The notes under the pieces: model-generated | The model's database searches: none | What the model was told of the DNA's origin: nothing | Seen by the model: only the letters and a program-made list of their open reading frames with translations | Shown here: positions 1-11,480 of the stretch, one piece after another | How positions within the stretch are numbered: the first letter of the stretch is position 1 | Layout: each line of letters starts with the position of its first letter | Program-made: the position numbers and the translations under genes | Assembly: GCA_019454045.1 (NCBI GenBank) | Contig: SKCR01037625.1 | Coordinates: 1-64,000, forward strand | DNA from: Zanthoxylum bungeanum | Lineage: Eukaryota > Streptophyta > Magnoliopsida > Sapindales > Rutaceae | Direction: 5' to 3' | Length of the DNA stretch: 64,000 nt

Positions 1-368
1 GTAAAAAGGTAGTGAAACTAATGCACACAAAAGCAAAAAGACAAGAGAAAAGAGAATAAAGAAGTTAGTGACTAATTAGGTGAAACTTCTACTCCAAGTT
101 TACTAGTTGTTTTGTTTCATTATAAATTACTGAATAAGTAAATTCTCCGATTATTTTTATCATTCTTCATATACACAGTTAACAAAGTTTTATTCAACTC
201 ATTTTTGCCCACAACAGTCATAAGTGCAGTTGATAAGAGAGTAATATTTTTGTCCTAAAGTTTTATCAAAGTTCACATCTTTTGTAGTAATGGAATAAAT
301 TTTTTGATTTTTTTTCTGATTTTTTCTTTGATTTTTTTCTCTATTTTTTATTTATATACAATACATTC

Positions 369-605
369 CATCTATGTAGCGAGCTTTGGGTCGGTGGCTC
401 CCGAACCAGATGGCTTTAGGGCACCAGGTGTTAAGACAGCCCTACGAACTTAATTACTCAGACTCCAGATATATATATATATTTTTTTTTTCATCATTTT
501 TTATCCATGTAGCGAGCTTTGGGCCAATGACTCTCAAACCAGTTGGTTTTAGGGCACTAGGTGTTAAAACACCCTTACAGACTTAATAACTCGGATCTCA
601 GATGT
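369..605. repeat. Two-unit tandem repeat of about 120 bp in the Athila-like 3' region
   Basis: Two diverged units each contain TGTAGCGAGCTTTGGG, a 'TTTAGGGCAC.AGGTGTTAA' stretch and a 'CTTAAT.ACTC' stretch. They start near 369 and 503 and are separated by a short TA/T-rich run. The same pair is at about 24340-24602. No protein is credible here; short reading frames across it appear only because the region is duplicated. Confidence 0.8.
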
Positions 606-1398
606 AATTTTTTTTATTCCATCACTTTTTGAGATGTTTCTCCAATTAAACTGTAGTACTGAATATTACAATCTTTTCAATTTTATTTCATGTCCGTATG
701 TTACTATGTATGTTGATAATACCTGCCAACTGAGCATATGAAGCTCTATTTTAGTCAGTTTTATGGAGGATTTACAAATTAAATAAGTCAAAATGAATTA
801 AACAAAAAATTAACTTGTTTTGAAAAAATGGGTTTGAAATACGTATCAGGAGTGAGAATTCATTACACAGCTATCTCTTACCAATTTCACCTTTTTAGTC
901 AACATAAAAACCATAAACATAAAGAAATAACTTCTACTGGTCATGGGGTGTGACTAACTGTCGAATGGAATTCCCGTTGTAGATTCTCCAGAGGGAGGGT
1001 GGAGCGAGGCTCACTTAAGTACCCAAGCTTCTTAGGCTCTTATCGCTTGGTGACAGGAATAAACAACGAGTCCTCCAAACTAGTCTATCACAACAAGCTA
1101 CTGGTGAATGATTATCTAGGTGCCTTCACAGATTTTCCTTATAGAGAGGTAGTGAGTGAAGGAAGACACCAAACCATCACCTAGCTTTAAATATGCCTTT
1201 GTTTTTGAAACTTTTTTTTTTAATTTTTTTTTGTATTTTTCTAAAAATTTTGGACTAAAAATAAAAATACAATAAAAACAAGATACTATTATCTATTCCT
1301 CACCCCCAAACCTAAATGAGACATTGTCCTCAATGTCTTAAATAATAGAAGAAGAGTTTAGAAGATAGTACCTGGTTAGCTGAAATTCTACAGGAAAA

Positions 1399-2052
1399 TT
1401 AAAGGTTAAGATCCAGATTTATTTGACGCTTCTTACCACGATCATCTTCGGACCATTTTATCTTTGAAAGGATATGGTCAACTAGTGGTTCATATGCTAA
1501 GAGTTGGTCAATTAGATCCGGAGCAGTTCTGGCAATAAAGAGTAGTTCTTTCAAAGGTTTTGACACGAACCCATTTCTCCGGGCATCATCAAGAAACACA
1601 CAAAGAAAATCATAAAATCCATCAACGTTAAACAGCCCAATTGGTTTCTGGTGTATGTTCAGGTTCGCCTAAGATAGTATTATAAAAATTTCCTCCAATG
1701 TACCCAAGCCACCTGGAAAAGCAATAAAAACATCAGAACAATTAATCATTTCCACTAGTCGTTCAGACATCCCTGGCACGATCAGTTCCTCTCCGTTTGA
1801 TGATTCAATAAGATTTGCTTCTGCCAAGGGTTTTGGGATGATTCCCAAAACATGACTGCCTCATTCCTGTACGGCCTTTGAAACGATCCCCATTAGTCCA
1901 AGATTGCCTCTGCCATATACTAAGTGCATATTTCTTACAGCTAAGACTCGAACCAATTCTTGTGCTGCTTCTATGTATTATGGTTTAGTACCAACACTAC
2001 TACCACAAAACACACAAATGTTTTCAACTCGTCTTCTTGAAGTGGCTTCCAT
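1399..2052 (-). pseudogene. LOG-family (PGGxGTxxE) processed pseudogene, copy A
   Basis: Read on the minus strand from an ATG at 2052, 218 codons in one frame without introns give a LOG-family protein (cytokinin riboside 5'-monophosphate phosphoribohydrolase, formerly called lysine decarboxylase-like). The N-terminal nucleotide-binding FCGSS segment and the PGGLGTLEE catalytic motif (about residues 113-121) are present, and the length is near the family's usual 210-230 residues. Three in-frame stops kill it: codon 25 (TAA, 1978-1980), codon 64 (TGA, 1861-1863) and codon 128 (TAG, 1669-1671, in place of a Trp codon in copy B). The usual VYGGG glycine run reads VYGRG. Active LOG enzymes release free cytokinin bases; this copy cannot encode a whole enzyme. 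It ends in DLNL, eight residues longer than copy B. I infer mRNA-derived capture from the absence of introns; the exact LOG subfamily is not determined. Confidence 0.85.
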
Positions 2053-2289
2053 ATTTTACTCTGGATGTCTTCAAAAGTGCAATGATAAGTTGAATTTATA
2101 GTACCTGAAAATGGTGAGTAAAAATAGCACAAGTATCTTCCAAAGGACGATTAGTAGCAAAATAGTAAAATAAATCGTGATAGTCAAAAAGGTATGGATC
2201 CTGTCGGAGAAAATAACAAAACAAATCAATTATTAGAAAAAGACAAAGAGATATAATATGTACAAGAAAAGTAGCGACTTGATTGACAT

Positions 2290-2622
2290 CTATGCGTCAG
2301 GAACAAGCTTCCCATCCAATTTTCTTATAAATTGGCAAACATGGTCTTTTTGAGTTAGATTCCCAAGACTTAACTGTTGTCTTTCTTTTTGGAATTGTGT
2401 GTGTAATTTGTGAATGACTATATGAACATATCCACTGGGATGCGTCTCAAGAGTCGAAGATATATCATCTACATACTCCTTACTCAAGCCATCCCTAATG
2501 AATTTAATTTTATCTTCACGATTATCAAACACCATTCCTAAAGAACGACAACGAGTATTGCAATTCCAACGCGCACATTTGTAACAAACACTCATTTGCT
2601 TTGCTCTACGTTTCTTTGCATA
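2290..2622 (-). pseudogene. Cys-rich conserved-looking reading frame, truncated (copy A)
   Basis: Reading left from the hAT junction at 2622, an open frame of about 110 codons ends at TAG 2290-2292. It contains CYKCARWNC followed by NTRC, and an acidic/basic segment ending in KLDGKLVPDA. Its composition looks like a real host protein, not retroelement gag, pol or env, but I do not recognise the family. The frame is intact in this copy and frameshifted in copy B. Its 5' part was cut off at the junction with the hAT element; in copy B the similarity runs on to about 26860. It lies about 240 bp upstream of the LOG copy in the same direction, so both look like cargo of the Athila-like element. 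Confidence 0.5.
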
Positions 2623-2639
2623 GTTAGATAATAAATACC

Positions 2640-3760
2640 ACTTAAAATATTCGTTGCATCATTAAAAACTTTTATAATCTCTAAAATTTTTGAACAAACT
2701 TTCCAATGAATGGGTTATAAAACTACATCATATTAATAGTGAGCAACAAATGAACATAATAAATCTTTATATTCAAAACTTTCATTTAGTAACAAATAAG
2801 TATAATTCCAATGAGTTGAAACATCACAGTCGAATTTTTTCGGCCTAACACTATTTTGCTTATAAAAAGTACATCATTCTCTTCTAATTTTAGAATACGA
2901 CCAAATTAAATTAATTACTTTTTTAATAGGTGCAATATGAGAGTTTACAGATTTTAAACCATATTGTACACATAAATTCAAAATATGACATGCACATCGA
3001 ACATGAAAAAATTTACCTCCTAAATTTGATTGGAAAATAGCTTTAAATTCATTAATTGATGCAATATTAGCCGATGCATTATCAATCTAATAGTTAAATT
3101 TTTTTACAGTAATCCATATTGCTGTAAAATATTACTAATCATTACATAAATATTATGTGCAGTGTGTGCATCATCAAAAAGCCGAAATGCAATAATTTTT
3201 TTATAATAAACCATGAATCATCAATCCAATGACATGACACACCCATGTATGAATGCGACTGCCAATAGTCACTCCATATGTCACTACAAATTGAAACACG
3301 ACCTTTAAATTTTAAAAAATAATTCCTTAAATTATTTTGACATTTTGCATAAAATTCCATAATTTTTATTTTACATGTCATCCTACTAAGTTTATATGCA
3401 ACAAAATTCAAATTTTCATGTATTAAATCATTAAAAGACTTTTTTTCACCAAAATTAGAACTTAAATGTTCTATGACAATAAATTTAGTTAGATTATTTT
3501 TCCATTGAGATTTATTATATTTAAATAATTTATTAGAAGAAGAAGAACGTAGACCGGAAGCAAAAAACCTTGTCATTTGTATTTGTGTTGTATCAATCCA
3601 AAACTCAGCTTTATGAATACTCCTCATATGACCTGTCATAATTTCATGCCCACTGGTGTGTTTGTAAATTTATCCACAATAATTGCAGACGTCATTCTTC
3701 TCACTAATGACATCATTAACGATCAGAGTGAAATATTTTATCAACATTTCAGAATCTCGA
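2640..3760 (-). pseudogene. hAT transposase pseudogene (BED zinc finger plus catalytic core)
   Basis: In minus-strand reading order there is a BED-type zinc finger (CNYCG then HTSGHE...HMRSIH, broken by one TAA). It is followed by SICSDIWSDYWQSHSYMGVS, which matches the hAT core around the first catalytic aspartate. Next come AFRLFDDAHTAHNI and DNASANIASINEFKA, then a HVRCACHILNLCVQYGLKS segment and a THWNYTYLLL segment. At least one frameshift near 3195 and several stops interrupt it. The C-terminal hAT dimerisation region is absent, since the copy ends at about 2640. No functional transposase can be made. Confidence 0.85.
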
Positions 3761-4079
3761 TTTCTCACTTGAATACATGAAGTTGTTTCGCCGGTGGTAT
3801 GTTGAGTGGTATCCTCAGCCTTTGGAGTGTTAGTGTTTGTGATGAGCTTGTCATTATAATAAAGAGATTGAGATAATAAGAGAATAAATTGATTTAATAT
3901 ATGAGATTTGAGAAATTGAGAGAGTGAGAAGAGAATAAATGATTTTGTGGTTTCGGAAAATGAGTTAAATGGTTATTTATAGGGGTTTTTGATTTTTTAT
4001 AATGCCTAAAATGCCCACAAAATATAGTTTTTGGGAGGGAGAAATTAGGCATTTTAAACTTTTATTATTATTAAAAAAA

Positions 4080-4350
4080 ATATTTTTTGACCATTATGGT
4101 TAACGTTTGAAACCGTTAGCCGTAACGGTTAACGTTTTTGAACCGTAACAGTTAATGGTTCGAACCGTAACGGTTACGGTTCAAATCGGTCCAACCGCCC
4201 AAACCGGCGGTTGGAAATTGTCTCAACCTTAACCGAACCGGATTAGATCGGTTCGGTTACAGTTCGCGGTTCGGTTACATAGTCAACGGTTTGGTTTACG
4301 GTTGATCACGGTTTGGTTGCGGTTCGGTTACAGTTCCAAACTGAACCGTG
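4080..4350. repeat. AACCG/CGGTT-rich subterminal region of the hAT element
   Basis: Many copies of AACCGT, CGGTTA and GGTTCGGTT occur in both orientations. This fits subterminal transposase-binding repeats of hAT elements. It lies directly inside the right terminus. Confidence 0.7.
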
Positions 4351-4363
4351 TGCATGTCTAACT

Positions 4364-4438
4364 GAAAGTATAAGTTAGTTTATAAGACGTGAAACAAAAA
4401 CTAGAGTATATAAAAAAACGGTGCTGTAGAAGTAGATC

Positions 4439-4478
<40 letters not shown>

Positions 4479-4845
4479 CTAAATGCGTATGTTATAATCG
4501 AGTTATTTAGACAAATTCAATATTAAATCAGAAAAATATCTTTTAAGACCAGCATTACAATTGCAGTCAATAGAAGGCAAAGATTTTAAGATTATGCAAT
4601 TTTTTCAATTGCTTAAACGTTTTACTTGAGGTCTCATTCGAATCTTGCACTCATTTAATTGTCCCTTTGAGCTCGTTTCTTATTCAAATCCTCTGAATCA
4701 CAGATCCATTACTTTTTTTTTTTTTTTCCTTTCCATTCGGATACAAAGTTGAATGTTCTAATTATATAATTAGTGTGATAAAATGAAACATATTAAAGCT
4801 GCAGACACACTGCTAAACTCTTTATCTAATGATAAATCACTTTTG
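4364..4845. other. Gap between hAT element and beta-galactosidase 3' end; T37 tract
   Basis: No gene is visible. A run of 37 T (4442-4478) and a second T15 run near 4711 stand out. Read on the minus strand, the segment from 4479 to about 4740 is followed by A37, as an A-tailed retroposon would be, but I could not find a clear target duplication. The part next to 4845 should contain the 3' UTR of the minus-strand beta-galactosidase gene. Confidence 0.5.
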
Positions 4846-7800
4846 CTACTTGAAACCACACTTTACTTGAACAGCTAGACTCTTCTTCACATTGGGACAA
4901 GGATCCCAGTTACTGGTGAAAAGCTCTTCTTCAAAGGGAATTTGACAGCTATGTTTCCCCAAGCAGGTCTGCAAAAAACAAAAAGGCAATGGTAAGTTTT
5001 CATTTCACCTACATTTTTTTACTCTGAATAATCTTATTAGGCTTATAAGACCCTTTTAGGTTCAAGATCGATATCAAACGGGCTTGTCACACAACCATAT
5101 GTCATCACTTGACCTATAAATATTAAGCTCTGTAAGGTCCCCTCAGGTGTAAGTAGGGTTGGTAATGTTTCCCATCAGGTCCTGTGTCATCTCAACGGGA
5201 TCGAGATTGGATTTGGCACATAATTTTCTGTCTAGATTTGAAAATAGGACGAGACGGGGAAAAATGTCCCAAATTCCAAGCCGGATGGGGATGGGACAGG
5301 ATTTTCGAGATGCGGGATGTGGGATGATTTTTTTTTTTGTCCCGAAAAAATAACAGAATGCGATCTGGATGAATTTTGCCGCAGTTGTATAAATGGGATA
5401 TTCCCTTGCCAAACCCAGGTGTAAGAACTATACCAAGCAGGCTTGTCACAAAGAACCTGATACTATGTAAGTTACCGCTTGACCCAAATGTAATTCTAGC
5501 AAATGCAAAACAAAAAGACGATGAACATTTTAGTGATAAGTTATCACTTGACCCAAAAGTACACAGAATAGGACTTGAGACTGTGTTAAGTTACCGCTTG
5601 ACCCCAACCATTCATTTAGTTATTTTTTACTATTTTAACATGCGTGACAAGATATTATTAGATTATTGCATGGGTGACTGGCGACATGATATCAGTAGAA
5701 GTTTTCCAAAAGTAGATGATGTCATGTTAGAATCCAGATTTACCTTTTCAACAACTGCCTTTGTAGCTGGTGCAGTGCAATTTCCATAATTATATCCCCC
5801 ACAGACACCTGTTGATTCACCATAGCTAGCAAACTCAACATTGGTGATTACTTTGTAGTCTGGACATGTCAAAACAGCCAATATTTTGGGATTATCATCT
5901 GTGTATATCAACTCATTGTTCTTTATTTCCCATAATTGCACTGGAGGTTGATGAATGTCTGAGATGTAACTACAGATTGTATCTCTATCAACTAACACAA
6001 ATTTCAACTCTTCAGGTTTTGCTTCTTCTTCTTCTTCCAATATCACCATGACATTGCCTGTTGGCTTTAAGTATGATCTTGGAACATGGTACCTGAATTA
6101 TCAAAAAAGAAAGCTCAGTTTTGCTTCTCGATATACCTTTCATTTCAGGAGAATGACTAGAATACAACGCTGTGTAGTACAAAGCTCTCCCCTCTAGTTC
6201 TTTGATAGAAAATTTGGAGGTATAACCAAAACCCCCGAGTTTTAGGAGGTCATAGACGAGTTTTTAAAGAATGTTGCCCCCTGCCGATTAGAGATAATTT
6301 TTTTTGGATTCCTTATTGTAATGGGTATTAACTTTTTTTAGATTTAGCCAAAATTAGGTATCTCTAATTTTGGTCCAAATTTAGGGGCCCAGTCGGCCAC
6401 TTGTATGGGCTGTCCCCATGGTCATCAATGACCAAAAACTTTGGTTTCAAATGATATATAATAAGTAGGGTGTCGGGAAAGAGATAGGGATCTAAAAACT
6501 TGATAACGCGAGGTTTTTGAATAGTAAAACATTGTACCATACAGTGCTGCATTGTAGTTATACTCTCATTTTCTGTCTATGCATATAGTTTCATTAGTGT
6601 GTTTATTACTTACTCTAATTGAGTAGGCTGGCCAAGAGGAGACATATAAGACACCCAATATCTGCCAATACTTTGTCCATTGATCCAAATCATACCTTTG
6701 CCCATCTTGTTCATTTGAATGGCTATTGGTTGGTTTCCTTCAGGAGCATCAAAGTATGTCTACAGCAAGTGCTTAAGCAAAATCACTTTTCTGAATTTCA
6801 AAGTTATTAGGCCTATGTTTACTTACCAGTATGTTCTGCATTACCTTGAACCATGTAAGAGCTGGCCTTCTGCCTTCCATCTTTGTCCATTTCACCTTGT
6901 TTAGTCCTTCTGGAGTGAAAATCTTGGTCCCTTCTCCATACAAGCCTACCTGTAAGTGCAAATGCACACCAATCCACTTGCATTACTGTTATTCAGCTTA
7001 TGATGAGCGAAGTTCACTTGCGGGCAAAGATTCTTGATACCTGATGAGCCCAATGATTCCTTGTAATATCAAGACTTCCAGTGTTCAAGCCAAGAATCTC
7101 CACAGTACGTGGCCCTGCAAATCTTTTCTCCATGTAGGCGCCGCTATCCTATATCCATATAGAGCTCATTTGATTTCCTCTTCTATAATTCATCTGGCTA
7201 ACATTTAACAAAATGGAAGTTATAAGGTACTTACCGGTAATCCAACTACACTACCCAAGATTTGTATATGGTTGGGGCCTTCCTTCAACTTTATCGCCTT
7301 CCTGAAGACAAAGCTCTTATCTATATGGCTCCCATGTTCATGTCCTTTAAATACACAAACATAGTCAGCTAAATGAAGATGAAACATCCGTGTTTCACAA
7401 AAAGGCTACAATTTTATGTGCTTACCCACGTATTCGCCATTTACAAAAGTAACTAAAGCATGGCCTAAACTTGCAACTATTAGAACTGGGGAAATATCTG
7501 CTCTTGTTGGCAAGTCACGCCGACTCAAAGTTATGCTGCAATTGCAGTAACACAAAAGAATGTTTGATCTTGGCAACATGGATGAATCAAACAGTAGGCA
7601 AGAACATTTTATCTATGTGACTATGATGTACTTACGTTGTCGAATACCAAGCATAGTCTGTGGTATCTTTTGTTAGGCTAAAGAGCTCCAATGGGTTTTT
7701 GGACTTGTTATGAAGTTGCTCAAAGGTTGGGATACTTTCTGTGAACATCTCCCAGTCCCAGGAAAGCCTCTCGTTTGCAACCACCGATGGCACGAATTCC

Positions 7801-10051
7801 CTCGAACTGTGTTGTGATACAATCTGTTTTTACAGTATCAACATTGCTGTTGTTGGCTCATGTCTTCGTGATGAACTGCTATGATATCAGTTGAAAATGC
7901 GGAAGATAAGGGATTATGACTTACTGTTCGAGTGTTGTAAACTACAGTCTTGCAGTCAGGAAGGACGCTAATCGATTTTGAAGGAAGGTAATAGTTCATA
8001 CCCCTAAAGCTAGCAGTCTGTGCCATATCACTTTTATTGTTAGATAAGAAAGCAGAACACGCTCCGTGTCCTTGGTAGACTATTGCCTGCAGATCAGATC
8101 ACAGCTTGAGTATAACAAGTTTTTGCAAGAACACTTTTTGATAAGCAAGTTCTGTTTTCTACTTTGCTTACCTCTATATCTTCACCTAATTTGTTGATAC
8201 TAGGAGTTCCCCAAAGGAGAGACTTCTTGCACAAATTCAAAGCCCTATGCAAGTCCTTGAGGTGACCCCATTTCGGTTCCCTTGGCAAACCTGCAGCACA
8301 TAAAGATCAAAGCCAGTTACATCATTTGGAAAATCTAACAAGTTTACTGAACTTTCTTTTAGATTCTCACCAAATTCATCAAGAGGTGCTTCATCATAGT
8401 ATCTAGGCGTCACAAAATGCGCGCTTGTTCTACCAAAATTTGTCCCACCGTGGTACTGCAAACACAAACTCAAGGTAAATTTCTCGGAGAAATCAGAGAA
8501 AAGAATAAAATGAACTTCCTACCATGTAATAGTTAACCAGTGTTCCATTCCTCGAGACAAATCGAGCAGTTGAGAATGAAATATCTTCTGCTGATCTTTG
8601 AGATGGTGGGTCTCCAAATACTCTAAACCTGTAATAAATCAAACAACATTTATTCCATTAGCATAAATAACAACATTTACCCATAATTGTAACACTGACA
8701 TTCAGAAGAACAAATAATAACTGAGCAGTCCAATTCTCAGTCCACAGAGATGGCTTGTTGGGTTTATTGGGGCCAGTGAAAGTATCTCCACAGTGCCTTC
8801 CATTGCAAGTATTTATCTGCTCATTAAAAGCATGTGTATCAGTCATGTGTATCTGCTCATTCAATATATTTTTCATGCAGAAATAAAACTTACAACTGGA
8901 TCAGGAGCATCTTTTTGCTTGCACATAACCCATGGCACTCCAATGTTCAACCCAACGGCCAAGTTTCCAGTCCATTGCACATAACTATTTCCCTTTTCTC
9001 TGTATGCAGGTTGGATTGTATTGTACTCGTTTTCGATCTGCATTATGTGAAAATGAATTTACTGTCAGATTAGTAACTAAAATATGAAATCTTGGAAGAT
9101 CAGAGAAACTAGCCAGAAGGAATTGAGAACCTGAGCTAAGATGATGGGGCCTCCTTGTGAAGCAAATAACTTCTCTTTTTTCATCATTTCGATGATCATC
9201 GTAACATATTTTTTCATGTGGTACTGAAAAATGGGAAAAATTCTTAGTCACACAAACAACTTGAATCATTGTATTAGATTTCCAAATTGGTATCGAATCA
9301 TCTAATCAAAAAAAATTACCTTGAATGATTTGTTATTAGAACGAAACGTGATATTTTGGACCTCCCTTAGCCAATAAGGCAGTCCTCTGAGGTTCAAATC
9401 AAAAACCAATTTAGGATACAGAAAGAGTAAATGTAAATCAATGAGAGAGAAATCGAATCATACCCGTAATTCCATTCAGCTTGAATAAAAGGTCCAACAC
9501 GCAGAGTTGCATACATACCATTTTCGGCAATCATCTTAATGAATTTCACAATATCATACTGTCCTTCAAAATTGTACTGCACCATTGAATTTTTTACACA
9601 TCAATCACATTGCCTAGATCATCAATCTTTACCAAGTAAAATATAAATCAATGCAAATATCATATGTAACCTGGCCTTGCACTGGTTCGTGTACATTCCA
9701 AAAAACATAGGTTTGAATCACATCCAAGCCTCCGCGTTTAGCCTTTTGAAGAAGGTCAGGCCAGGTCTGAACCACAATCCAAACAAAATTATTAGTTCTA
9801 AAAATTCATCAAATCAAATCAAATCAAATCCCCCCCTACAAAATTTCCCCATCAAGTGCACTCACATCAGGAGTGCTTCTGGTGTAATGAATTGATCCCG
9901 AAAAAAGTATCTCCCTTTTGCCATTAATAATCAAAGACCTTCCATCATACGTGACAGTACCAAGCGTCTTGTTTTCTTCGGCAACTGCAAATGAAGCCAA
10001 CAGGCTAAGGAGGGTGGTGACTAAAAACAGAAACCGGCTCATGATCACCAT
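4846..10051 (-). CDS. BGAL: Beta-galactosidase, GH35 with C-terminal SUEL-type lectin domain
   Basis: Nineteen exons (minus strand): 9866-10051, 9671-9766, 9464-9576, 9320-9386, 9131-9223, 8894-9037, 8722-8816, 8523-8628, 8371-8455, 8172-8290, 7925-8086, 7636-7823, 7426-7535, 7235-7344, 7041-7148, 6845-6949, 6614-6759, 5744-6092, 4846-4968. All introns are GT..AG. The exons sum to 2505 bp: 834 residues plus TAG, with no stop or frameshift. The start context AACAATGG favours 10051; a second Met lies at 10042. Residues 1-24 look like a signal peptide (cut after FAVA). GH35 features: the proton donor is probably E189 (AQIENEY) and the nucleophile E260 (WTENW); also [11 protein letters not shown] and [12 protein letters not shown]. 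The last 80-90 residues, with several cysteines and YGNC, form a SUEL/galactose-binding lectin domain. The family removes terminal beta-D-galactosyl residues (EC 3.2.1.23) from cell-wall galactans and arabinogalactan proteins in the apoplast. It resembles the Arabidopsis BGAL7/11-15 group; I do not assign the ortholog. Confidence 0.95.
5060..5610. repeat. Degenerate repeats in the last BGAL intron
   Basis: Outside the MITE, variants of GGCTTGTCACA.A.AACC followed by 'AAGTTACCGCTTGACCC' recur around 5078-5115, 5438-5485, 5536-5555 and 5585-5605. Spacing is irregular. They look like an older tandem repeat that the MITE landed in. I know of no family for them. Confidence 0.5.
5154..5417. mobile_element. 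264-bp hAT-type MITE in the last intron of the BGAL gene
   Basis: The element is flanked by a perfect 8-bp direct repeat GGTGTAAG (5146-5153 and 5418-5425). Its ends are imperfect inverted repeats: TAGGGTTGGTAA on the left, and on the right the reverse complement TGGGTTTGGCAA. An 8-bp duplication with TAGGG/TGGGT-type termini fits a non-autonomous hAT element. The interior is rich in GGGATGGGG-like strings and has no coding capacity. It lies between exons 18 and 19, well away from both splice sites. Confidence 0.85.
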
Positions 10052-10800
10052 TGTTAAGTCCCAAATTGAGATATTGTTGTAAATGTGAATTTGAATAAAG
10101 GGAGTTACATATTTTGAAGAGTTACATGTTTTGAATAAAAAATTATTATTACAAAATTTATTGGGGAGTTTTGTTTGTATGATAATGTAACAGTTTTTCA
10201 CTTAATTTTCTGTAGCATGTGACAGTTTTTTCATTCATTTTTTTTAAACACGTTTTTGTTGATATGTAAGACGGAAAACTTAAGTCTAATTTGACCCTTT
10301 ATTTACTGTCCAAGGTTTGAAAAAAAAATTAAAATATATATTAATTTGAATATATATATAAAAAAAAAAAAAAAGGACTGGAATAATTTTTTCATGGATT
10401 ATTATTATTATTATTTTTTAACGTTTCTTCACTTTAAATGAAAGACGTTATATGGTCTTCATATTCTAAACGTTTATGCTATTAAGTATTAAAATGTGTC
10501 CTTTCAATTTTCATTGGAGGTTAACGTTAATTTCATTTGCCTATAAAAGATAGATGTTTCTTGTTGCATAACAGAGAGCCGAGAAGCATCCATGCTTTTG
10601 AAAAAAAAAAAAAAAAAAAATCAATTTGGACTTGAAGCAATTTTGTTGTTTTATCTCTGTCTGTATTCCATCCACCTTATTACAAATACATTCTCTTTCG
10701 TTCATATTCGTTCTGTGCGTCTTTAGTTGCCGAGCAATATTTTTTTTATTTGTGGGGGTGTGAGTATACCAATCGGTTTTGTGCAAAATTGATTGAGACA
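10052..10800 (-). promoter_or_regulatory. Presumed promoter and 5' UTR region of the BGAL gene
   Basis: This is the sequence directly upstream of the minus-strand start codon. It is AT-rich and holds a short direct duplication (TTCAAAAYATGTAACTC, twice at about 10096-10130, reading minus) and homopolymer runs. I see no convincing TATA box or known operator-like site, so the boundary is only positional. Confidence 0.35.
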
Positions 10801-11031
10801 GTGTTTATCTGGGCTTGTTTTATCCTGGGGACGTCGGGGCTGATTACTGCAAGCACAAAATCCGAGCAGAGCCGCGGAACGTCTTAAAGAGAGCGAACCG
10901 ATCCGCGACTCAACCCAGATTCACTTTTTGCATCATTGGTGAACGGTAAAATTATTTTAATTTGTGCTTATTGTTCCAACAGATATATATTAGACTCCAC
11001 CGAATGAGCTGCAAATGGGACCTCCTGGTTC

Positions 11032-11062
<31 letters not shown>

Positions 11063-11480
11063 TAAGGAGGAACCCTGAAGCTGAAAAGCAAATGCCCTTT
11101 CGACAAGAGTGTGTGATTAGAGAAGTACGTTCAAATCCTTTGAAGAAACATTTGAAGCAGTTTTTTTTAGCCTAATTCATTAAAACTTTTTCTTTATCTT
11201 GTTTCTGTTTCCATTATTGTTTTTGTTTGTCTTGTTATTATTGATGCTAATCTTGGAGTCAGTTCAGTTTTGATAATTTGACGGTGTCTGAAGGATCGGA
11301 TCTGCCTAAGAATCGGTTGCTGAGCTTACGTGTGCAACAAGAACCCTAAATATGTGGGTAATTTTAAAACCTTTTTATCACGAGTATCTAGAAATAAATA
11401 GTTAGACTGTTAATCTAACTTGATTGTTATAAATTTATCTCAAAAATAGATTGAATATAATTGCTTGAAGTAATTAAATA
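10801..11480. other. Unassigned stretch, possibly decayed retroelement; (TA)n tract
   Basis: No gene is seen. A GC-richer block at 10820-10925 stands out from AT-rich surroundings and resembles the 5' leader or U5 of a plant LTR element, but I cannot place it. A (TA)n microsatellite lies at about 11033-11063. Confidence 0.35.

Larger units (their letters stand above)
1..2622 (-). mobile_element. 3' internal part of an Athila-like Gypsy element (copy A)
   Basis: This stretch matches 23971-26625 almost base for base, with scattered substitutions and small indels. That second copy lies inside a complete Athila-like element between pol and the 3' LTR, so copy A is the same part of another insertion. 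It enters the window about 200 bp inside its 3' LTR. It stops abruptly at about 2622, where hAT sequence begins, so the pol and gag portion is missing. Within it lie a two-unit tandem repeat, a LOG-family pseudogene and a Cys-rich reading frame, all oriented like the element (minus strand). Confidence 0.85.
2622..4363 (-). mobile_element. Decayed hAT DNA transposon
   Basis: The ends carry a short inverted match: AGTTAGATA at 2622-2630 and TGTCTAACT at 4355-4363 (reverse complement AGTTAGACA). The right end also shows the ACCGTGTGCATGTCTA type of terminus common in plant hAT elements. It is preceded by a 280-bp region rich in AACCG/CGGTT motifs, as in hAT subterminal repeats. The interior encodes a broken hAT transposase on the minus strand. 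I found no matching 8-bp target duplication: the flanks CTTTGCAT and GAAAGTAT differ. The left end may therefore be an internal breakpoint. Confidence 0.75.

Noticed and set aside
1399..2052. A functional LOG cytokinin-activating gene
   Set aside because: Three in-frame stops and a changed VYGGG motif, no introns, and location inside a retroelement.
3577..3780. Plus-strand frame over the hAT zinc finger region
   Set aside because: It is the shadow of the minus-strand transposase.
4442..4740. A tRNA-derived SINE ending in the poly(A) tract
   Set aside because: A GATTCGAAT string resembles a B box, but I found no A box at the right distance and no target duplication.
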